This document shows positions 7,088 through 11,718 of a DNA stretch of 11,718 nucleotides, in pieces. The stretch's first letter is position 1; every line of letters starts with the position of its first letter. The notes beneath the pieces were generated by a model. That model ran no database searches, was not told the origin of the DNA, and saw only the letters and a program-made list of their open reading frames with translations. Position numbers and translations under genes: made by a program. Origin of the DNA: an uncultured Bryobacterales bacterium (GTDB lineage Bacteria; Acidobacteriota; Terriglobia; Bryobacterales; UBA6623); contig CAMPKL010000053.1 of assembly GCA_946887065.1 (NCBI GenBank), positions 1 to 11,718 on the forward strand, written 5' to 3'.

Positions 7088-9487
7088 TCAATCCACGAAC
7101 AGGAACTCGTTGCTGGCCAGCAACGCTCTCAAATAACTCGCCAGCGCCTGTTGTTCCAGGTCATTCTCCGACGCGCCCGATGTCTTCAGCCGTTCTCGCG
7201 CTCCGGCCAAATAATTCGCCGCCAATTGCAGCTCATCCTCGGCCACGGGACGGCCATACGCCGCCTGGTAAGCATTGCGGATGCGCCGGTCCTCCTGCGG
7301 CAGATCCTCGATCAGCCGCGCGGCCCAGGCGTTCGCTTGGCGATGCGCAAATTCGCTGTTCATCGAGAACAGCGCCTGAATCGGCGTAATCGTCAGCAGC
7401 CGCGACGCCGTGCTGAGACTCGCATCCGCCCCGTCGAACATAGACAAATAAGGATGCCGCGAAATGCGCTGGGTCATCAAGTAGACGCTGCGTTTGTTCG
7501 ACTCATACACCGCCGTGAACGGACCGTGCTGCATGAACTGCCAAGTTCCCATGTGCGGAAAAGGGTGTTCGCCGCCTGGCGTCGGATCCAGCTCGCCGCT
7601 CATCATCAGTACGGAGTCGCGCAACGATTCGGCATCTAGGCGCTGCCGATTGAACTTCCACAGGAGGTCGTTGTTGCCGTCGATGTCGCGGTTCGTTAGA
7701 TCACCCTCGCTAGCCAACTGATAGGTTTCCGTCAGCATCATCGTTCGATGCATCGATTTGATCGACCAACCGCCGTCAATGAATCGTTTGGCCAGGTAGT
7801 CCAGCAGTTCCGGATGCGTCGGCGGAGTGCCGCGTTTGCCAAAATCACTCGGCGTGGCGACGATGCCCTTGCCGAAGTGATGCTGCCAAAGACGGTTCAC
7901 TATCACTCGTGCCGGAAGCGGGTTAGAGGGGTCAGTCACCCACCTCGCCAATTCGAGTCGGCCGCTGCCGGCGAAGGTCCGTTTGCCCTCTTGGTCGTCC
8001 AATATCCCGAGGAAATCGCGGGGCACTTCTTCGGCCAAGGCCTGCGGATCGCCGCCCTTTTGGACTTTGGCGTTCTCCGGTTTGCCCTCGACGACGGCGA
8101 AGGCCTGCTCAACCTTCGGAGTGTTGGCCAACATCGGATCGCGCTGCGCTTCGAGCTCCTTGATCTCGGCCAGAATCTCTTCCAGCGAGCGTTCCGAGAC
8201 GCCCTCGACGAATGCCCGCTTCTGTCCTTCGACCTTGCTGAGGCGGCTGGTGATCTTGAACAGCTCTTCATAGAAGGGCGCGAGGATGTTGTCGTAGTCT
8301 TCTTGATTCCGGGCGATCAAGTCTTTCGGGCGGTGGCCCTTCTCCGAGCCGGGAAACGGGAATCTTGTGCTGGAGAAAATTCCGTAGATGCCGTAGTAAT
8401 CGTGGTTTGAGATTGGATCGAACTTGTGGTCGTGGCAGCGCGCGCAGGAAATCGTCAAACCGAACATCGCCTTGCCCAGGTTGTCGACCGTATCGTCGTA
8501 GGTCAGGTGCATGTTCTGCAACGGATTGACGTTGAACCGCCGCGCCAAGGCGAGGTATCCGGTGGCGATTATCTGCTCCCAGCGCTCGTCGTCGTTCTGG
8601 TACGGCAAAAGGTCGCCCGCCAACTGCTCCTGCAAGAACTCGTTGTAGGGCTTGTCGCTGTTGAACGAAGCGATCACGTAATCGCGATACTTGTACGCTT
8701 GCGGAATTGGATAGTCCGAGGCGTCCCCCGCCGTATCCGCGTAGCGCACCACGTCGAGCCAATGGCGGCCCCAGCGCTCGCCATACTGCGGCGAAGCCAG
8801 CAGGCGGTCCACCAAGTGGGCGAATGCCTCCGGCGACTCATCGGCCAAGAATGCGTCGACTTCTTGCGGCGTCGGCGGCAACCCCGTCAGATCGTATGTC
8901 GCACGGCGAAGCAAGGTGAGCTTGGAAGCCTTCTCCGCTGGCTTCAGTTTCTTCTCTTGGAGTTTCTCGAACACGAATCGGTCGACAGCCGTGGTCCAAC
9001 GCGAGTCAACAACGGCCGGCAAAGCGGGATCGGAGATCGGCTGGAAAGACCAGAACCCCCGCTGCTCGGGCGTTATGGCATAACTGGCGGACGCAGCCGG
9101 CGCAGGTCCCCCTTCGGGCCAGTAGGCCCCGTCGGAGATCCAGGTCGCGACATCGGCCAACTGCGCATCGGCTAACTTGCCGCCAGGCGGCATCTTGATA
9201 CGTTCGTGCCGATGAGCCAGTACGGCTGTGAGCAGGCTGTCCTGCGGCGAGCCGGGAACGATCGCGGGGCCTGAATTCCCGCCCGCCAAGATCGCTTCTC
9301 TTGAGTCAAGGCGCAACCCGCCGCTCGCGGCGCCCGTATGACACGCGTAGCATTGAACAGAAAAGAGAGGACGAATCTTGCTCTCGAAAAACTGACCGCG
9401 CTCAGCATCCTGCGCTTCTGCGGACGGTTCTATCCAAGCAGCGGCCGCGTAGACGATCAACAGCGAGAGAGTTCTTCTTGAAACCAT
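7088..9487 (-). CDS. PSCyt1-DUF1549-DUF1553 c-type cytochrome protein
   Basis: A 799-residue periplasmic protein. A signal peptide ends near residue 25 (AEA/Q). The Planctomycete cytochrome c domain (PSCyt1, about 30-120) has haem motif CYACH (46-50) and a likely Met ligand in KMPPGGKL (98-105). DUF1549 (PSCyt2, about 140-375) contains LLRRATYDLTGLPPTPQEVD, YGERWGRHWLDVVRYADTAG and a second haem-type motif, CARCHDHKFDPI (348-359). A charged helical segment (about 400-450) is possibly coiled coil. DUF1553 (PSD1, about 505-790) has LARWVTDPSNPLPARVIVNR, then DFGKRGTPPTHPELLDYLA, and ends in ASNEFLFVD. The carbohydrate-binding or LamG insert found in some relatives is absent. The haems suggest electron transfer coupled to an unknown reaction. 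The start is ATG at 9487, with GGTGAT 8 bases upstream; an adjacent in-frame GTG at 9490 is the alternative. It leads the DUF1501 gene by 8 bases and is probably the first gene of the operon. Confidence 0.93.
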   Translation of the reverse strand: MVSRRTLSLLIVYAAAAWIEPSAEAQDAERGQFFESKIRPLFSVQCYACHTGAASGGLRLDSREAILAGGNSGPAIVPGSPQDSLLTAVLAHRHERIKMPPGGKLADAQLADVATWISDGAYWPEGGPAPAASASYAITPEQRGFWSFQPISDPALPAVVDSRWTTAVDRFVFEKLQEKKLKPAEKASKLTLLRRATYDLTGLPPTPQEVDAFLADESPEAFAHLVDRLLASPQYGERWGRHWLDVVRYADTAGDASDYPIPQAYKYRDYVIASFNSDKPYNEFLQEQLAGDLLPYQNDDERWEQIIATGYLALARRFNVNPLQNMHLTYDDTVDNLGKAMFGLTISCARCHDHKFDPISNHDYYGIYGIFSSTRFPFPGSEKGHRPKDLIARNQEDYDNILAPFYEELFKITSRLSKVEGQKRAFVEGVSERSLEEILAEIKELEAQRDPMLANTPKVEQAFAVVEGKPENAKVQKGGDPQALAEEVPRDFLGILDDQEGKRTFAGSGRLELARWVTDPSNPLPARVIVNRLWQHHFGKGIVATPSDFGKRGTPPTHPELLDYLAKRFIDGGWSIKSMHRTMMLTETYQLASEGDLTNRDIDGNNDLLWKFNRQRLDAESLRDSVLMMSGELDPTPGGEHPFPHMGTWQFMQHGPFTAVYESNKRSVYLMTQRISRHPYLSMFDGADASLSTASRLLTITPIQALFSMNSEFAHRQANAWAARLIEDLPQEDRRIRNAYQAAYGRPVAEDELQLAANYLAGARERLKTSGASENDLEQQALASYLRALLASNEFLFVD

Positions 9488-9497
9488 CACTTTTCAT

Positions 9498-9553
9498 CAC
9501 CCACGAACAGCTGCTGAAACGCCCGCTCCCGGAAGCAAGCATCCTCGAACAGC
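9498..9553. repeat. Pair of 14-base near-direct repeats upstream of the cytochrome operon
   Basis: The plus strand has CACCCACGAACAGC at 9498-9511 and CATCCTCGAACAGC at 9540-9553, matching at 12 of 14 positions. Their start points are 42 bases apart, close to four helical turns. They lie just before the PSCyt1-DUF1549 start. The nearer copy overlaps the region of its ribosome binding site, so they could be regulator sites, but chance is quite possible. Confidence 0.2.
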
Positions 9554-9558
9554 GGGGT

Positions 9559-9593
9559 GAGTGCGGCCCGCTCGCTGTGAGCGCGCCGCACTC
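9559..9593. terminator. Long near-perfect hairpin downstream of the TonB-dependent receptor gene
   Basis: A 35-base inverted repeat. The plus strand has GAGTGCGGC, one unpaired C, CGCTC, a 5-base loop (GCTGT), GAGCG, one C, then GCCGCACTC. That gives 14 base pairs broken by a single C-C (or G-G) mismatch, mostly GC. It begins 66 bases after the receptor stop in the reading direction and ends about 70 bases before the next gene. No T-run follows on the minus strand, so it is not a textbook intrinsic terminator; the plus strand has only TTGTT after it. It may be a bidirectional terminator, an mRNA-stabilising 3' hairpin, or a palindromic protein-binding site. The structure is certain and its function is not. 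Confidence 0.5.
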
Positions 9594-9611
9594 TTGTTCG
9601 CACCAGACGGC

Positions 9612-9636
9612 CGGACCGCGGGGTAAGATCGGTCCG
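9612..9636 (-). terminator. Second inverted repeat in the receptor 3' region
   Basis: The minus strand has CGGACCG, an 11-base loop, then CGGTCCG: a perfect 7-bp stem starting 23 bases after the receptor stop. Together with the longer hairpin at 9559-9593 it makes a tandem pair, as expected for a 3' end. No T-run follows. Possible terminator or 3' stabilising structure. Confidence 0.35.
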
Positions 9637-9659
9637 ACGCCCGCCGCCAATATCGCCTC

Positions 9660-11718
9660 TCAGAAAGTGAGCCGCAATTGAGCCTGAAACGCCTTGGGAT
9701 TCAATTGCTCCACCGATTTCCCGAAGTTGTTGTTGTTGAGGTCAAGAACCGGGTCTTGCAGATTGGTGCGGTTGGGGAGGTTGTAACCGTCAACCTTAAC
9801 CTGAAGCCCAACTCTTTCGGTGACGGCGAACTTCTTGGTTAAAGACGCGTCCATTTGGATATAGCCCGGTCCACGGAACACGCCGCGACCGAGGTTGCCG
9901 CTGGTTCCCGGCGCTGGCCTCGGGAAGTCAGCCGCCTTGAAGATGCCCGTCAGATAGTCGGCGGTTTCGAATCCATCGCGCCTTACCGTATCGGCGGGGG
10001 CATGGGGGCGGTCGCCCGTCTGTCCATCCGCGTTGAAGTCGCCTCTTGAGTAGGCTGCACCGTGCGTCACGGTAAGAGCTTGGCCTGACTGCATCACCAT
10101 CGTTCCGGAGAGTTGCCAGCCGCCCAGCACGGCGCCGGCGATACCTCCTGCGTTCCTCAAGAACGGTATCTCCCAAACGCCCACGAAGCTGGCCCTACGG
10201 GCAACGTCGAAGTCTGTCGGGCCGCGCTCAGCACGCCGGTTCGAGACGTCTTGAGGAGTACCGGTCTCGGAGATGGCCTTGCCCAGCGTGAAGGCGGCTT
10301 CAAACAGGAGGCCGTTCGCAAAAGGCCGTCTCAGCTGGGCCGTGCCGGCGTGGTAGTAGGAGTTGCCGTTGGACTGGACCCAATTGATGCTATTGAAGCT
10401 CTGGCTATATCCAGTAAACTTCCCGTCGAGAAGGTCGCCCGCATAGCGATTGACATTCGTGTTGTTGTAGAGCTTGTGGCCCTGGGTTCCGATGTAGTTG
10501 GCGTCCAAAATCCAGCCCTTGAATATCTCGCGCTGGGCGCCGAAGAACCAGTTGTGAAGGTACGCGGTAACCATGTTCGGATCGACGGAGATGGTGTTCG
10601 CCCGAACGCCTTTGATGCCGTTGTGCTCGTCCAATCCCGTGCGCAGGGCCGGATCAACGGGATATCCGTGGAACGGCTTGGTGGGGTCGCCAAGGCTATA
10701 CGTGAAGGCGGTGCCGAATTGTTCGCCTAGCGTGACGGTAGCCCGGAGCGGCGGGTTGTTGACGTAGCCGCCCCAGCTGCCCGGCCGATCGAAGGTGATG
10801 CCATAGCCGCCGCGGATCGCCATCGTGCCCTTGCCGCCCGGATTCCAGGCGAATCCGAAGCGCGGCGCAAAGTTATTCAAGTCCGGCTCCACTCCGCGTT
10901 TCACGTACTCCGCGGATCCGTTGGTCAATTGTTCGGCAAACGTCGCCCCCGAAGCCAGCACGAAGGTGTTGTAAACGCCGTCCCGGTTGGTGGTGGGCAT
11001 AAAGGCTTCCCAGCGCATGCCGATGTTCAGCGTGAGGTTGGGCCTGACCTTCCAGTCGTCTTCCACGAACGCCGCATACTCGTACCTGACCTCGTGCAGG
11101 TCATTGGTCTTCGGGTCGCCGGTAACCGGGTCGACCAGACGGGTCATCGTCAGCGGCTTGTCATTGACGAACGAGAGGACGCTGTTGAAGTCGTAAGTCG
11201 GAATGTAATTGCTCGTGTTGATCGCGTCCAGCGGAACCCGTCGAACCTCGCCGCCCACCTTAAAAGCATGATTTGAGCGGATGACGGAAAAGACGTTCTT
11301 GAAGTTGATGCCGTATTGGAACCAACCCAACGGATAGCTGTTGTCGCTGAACGGTTGGAGCGGCGCCACGGTCAAGCGGGGAATCTCCAGATGCGGGGGA
11401 TCTTCCTGGTTACCTTCATAGCGCATCGTGCCGCCAGTGAATTCGTTGATCATGGTCGGCGAGAAGATGTGCGTGTGGTTCATAGTGAAGAACAACGACT
11501 TCTCCGGCCGATCCCGGTTGAAGTAAGGCCGCGCCAAGTCTTGGTAAGACCAATTGTGCGTGCGATAGAAGTTGACGAAGACCTTGTCCGTGCCCCGTCT
11601 CAGCTCGTGATCGACGCGTCCGCTGAACTGATCGCCGTTGCGGATCGAAACCGGAGCGAAGGAGGCGCTGCCGTAGGCCCGCATTCCCGCCGGCGGCGCG
11701 ATGTACTCGGGGTGGGCA
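9660..11718 (-). CDS. TonB-dependent receptor, Oar-like β-barrel, N-terminus outside window
   Basis: Only the C-terminal 685 residues are present. The frame is open to the window edge (AHPEYIAPPAG precedes the first Met at 11684), so the signal peptide, regulatory-like (CarboxypepD_reg) domain and plug are missing. Acidobacterial relatives usually exceed 1000 residues. What remains is the outer-membrane barrel, with alternating aromatic strands such as EYAAFVEDDWKVRPNLTLNIGMRWE, FAPRFGFAWNPGGKGTMAIRGGYG and FLRNAGGIAGAVLGGWQLSG. The C-terminus is LRLTF, ending in Phe as in outer-membrane β-barrel proteins. A short Asp/Asn-rich turn (DFNADGQTGDRP, bases 10005-10040) resembles a Ca-binding loop and is typical of these receptors. 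The protein probably imports a large substrate, such as a glycan or metal complex, using TonB energy; the substrate is unknown. It is separated from the cytochrome operon by 172 bases with two hairpins, so co-transcription is uncertain. Confidence 0.9.
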   Translation of the reverse strand, partial: AHPEYIAPPAGMRAYGSASFAPVSIRNGDQFSGRVDHELRRGTDKVFVNFYRTHNWSYQDLARPYFNRDRPEKSLFFTMNHTHIFSPTMINEFTGGTMRYEGNQEDPPHLEIPRLTVAPLQPFSDNSYPLGWFQYGINFKNVFSVIRSNHAFKVGGEVRRVPLDAINTSNYIPTYDFNSVLSFVNDKPLTMTRLVDPVTGDPKTNDLHEVRYEYAAFVEDDWKVRPNLTLNIGMRWEAFMPTTNRDGVYNTFVLASGATFAEQLTNGSAEYVKRGVEPDLNNFAPRFGFAWNPGGKGTMAIRGGYGITFDRPGSWGGYVNNPPLRATVTLGEQFGTAFTYSLGDPTKPFHGYPVDPALRTGLDEHNGIKGVRANTISVDPNMVTAYLHNWFFGAQREIFKGWILDANYIGTQGHKLYNNTNVNRYAGDLLDGKFTGYSQSFNSINWVQSNGNSYYHAGTAQLRRPFANGLLFEAAFTLGKAISETGTPQDVSNRRAERGPTDFDVARRASFVGVWEIPFLRNAGGIAGAVLGGWQLSGTMVMQSGQALTVTHGAAYSRGDFNADGQTGDRPHAPADTVRRDGFETADYLTGIFKAADFPRPAPGTSGNLGRGVFRGPGYIQMDASLTKKFAVTERVGLQVKVDGYNLPNRTNLQDPVLDLNNNNFGKSVEQLNPKAFQAQLRLTF

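Noticed and set aside
7080..7091. TTG start for the DUF1501 gene, giving a 4-base overlap with the upstream stop
   Set aside because: It adds only four residues, has no ribosome binding site at a suitable distance, and an ATG lies four codons later. It remains possible but is less likely.
7748..9175. Plus-strand open frames of 220 and 249 codons opposite the PSCyt1-DUF1549-DUF1553 gene
   Set aside because: They are fully embedded in a well-supported minus-strand gene, with no ribosome binding site or recognisable family motif of their own.
1..11718. CRISPR arrays, tRNA or rRNA genes, transposases, attachment sites
   Set aside because: Reading both strands shows no regularly spaced repeats, RNA gene signatures or mobile-element proteins. 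Genes cover nearly the whole window.

Overview
The window comes from a high-GC Gram-negative bacterium, most likely an Acidobacteriota member of the Solibacter/Bryobacterales or Vicinamibacteria type. Three things point there: a large acidobacterial-style TonB-dependent receptor, cytochrome-fused proteins of the Planctomycete (PSCyt/PSD) families with their DUF1501 and DUF1552 partners, and a secreted ankyrin-repeat protein. Planctomycetota or Verrucomicrobiota are less likely alternatives, because the receptor fits them poorly. This assignment is an inference from family distribution, not from a marker gene.

All seven genes lie on the minus strand, so transcription runs from high to low coordinates. 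In that order: (1) an incomplete TonB-dependent receptor, 11718-9660, whose N-terminus is outside the window; (2) a 169-base intergenic region containing two strong inverted repeats; (3) a PSCyt1-DUF1549-DUF1553 c-type cytochrome protein, 9487-7088; (4) a DUF1501 protein starting 8 bases later, 7079-5700; (5) a small secreted protein of unknown function, 5626-5153; (6) a cytochrome/DUF1587-1595-1592-1588-1585 protein, 5080-2759; (7) a DUF1552 protein overlapping it by 4 bases, 2762-1428; (8) an exported, probably lipidated, ankyrin-repeat protein, 1415-51, followed by a 3' hairpin. Intergenic distances from gene 3 onward are short (-4 to 72 bases), which suggests one polycistronic unit.

The notable feature is that two analogous two-gene modules sit in a single run: DUF1549/DUF1553 with DUF1501, and DUF1592-type with DUF1552. 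Each module pairs a Sec-exported protein carrying two CxxCH haem motifs with a partner carrying a twin-arginine-type signal. The neighbouring outer-membrane receptor, small secreted protein and ankyrin lipoprotein suggest an envelope system that takes up a substrate and oxidises or otherwise processes it, with electrons passed to c-type haems. None of these domain families has a firmly established reaction, so that role is a hypothesis.

There are no RNA genes, mobile elements, CRISPR arrays or broken genes. No stretch longer than 300 bases lacks a gene. Long open frames on the plus strand are antisense shadows of the real genes.
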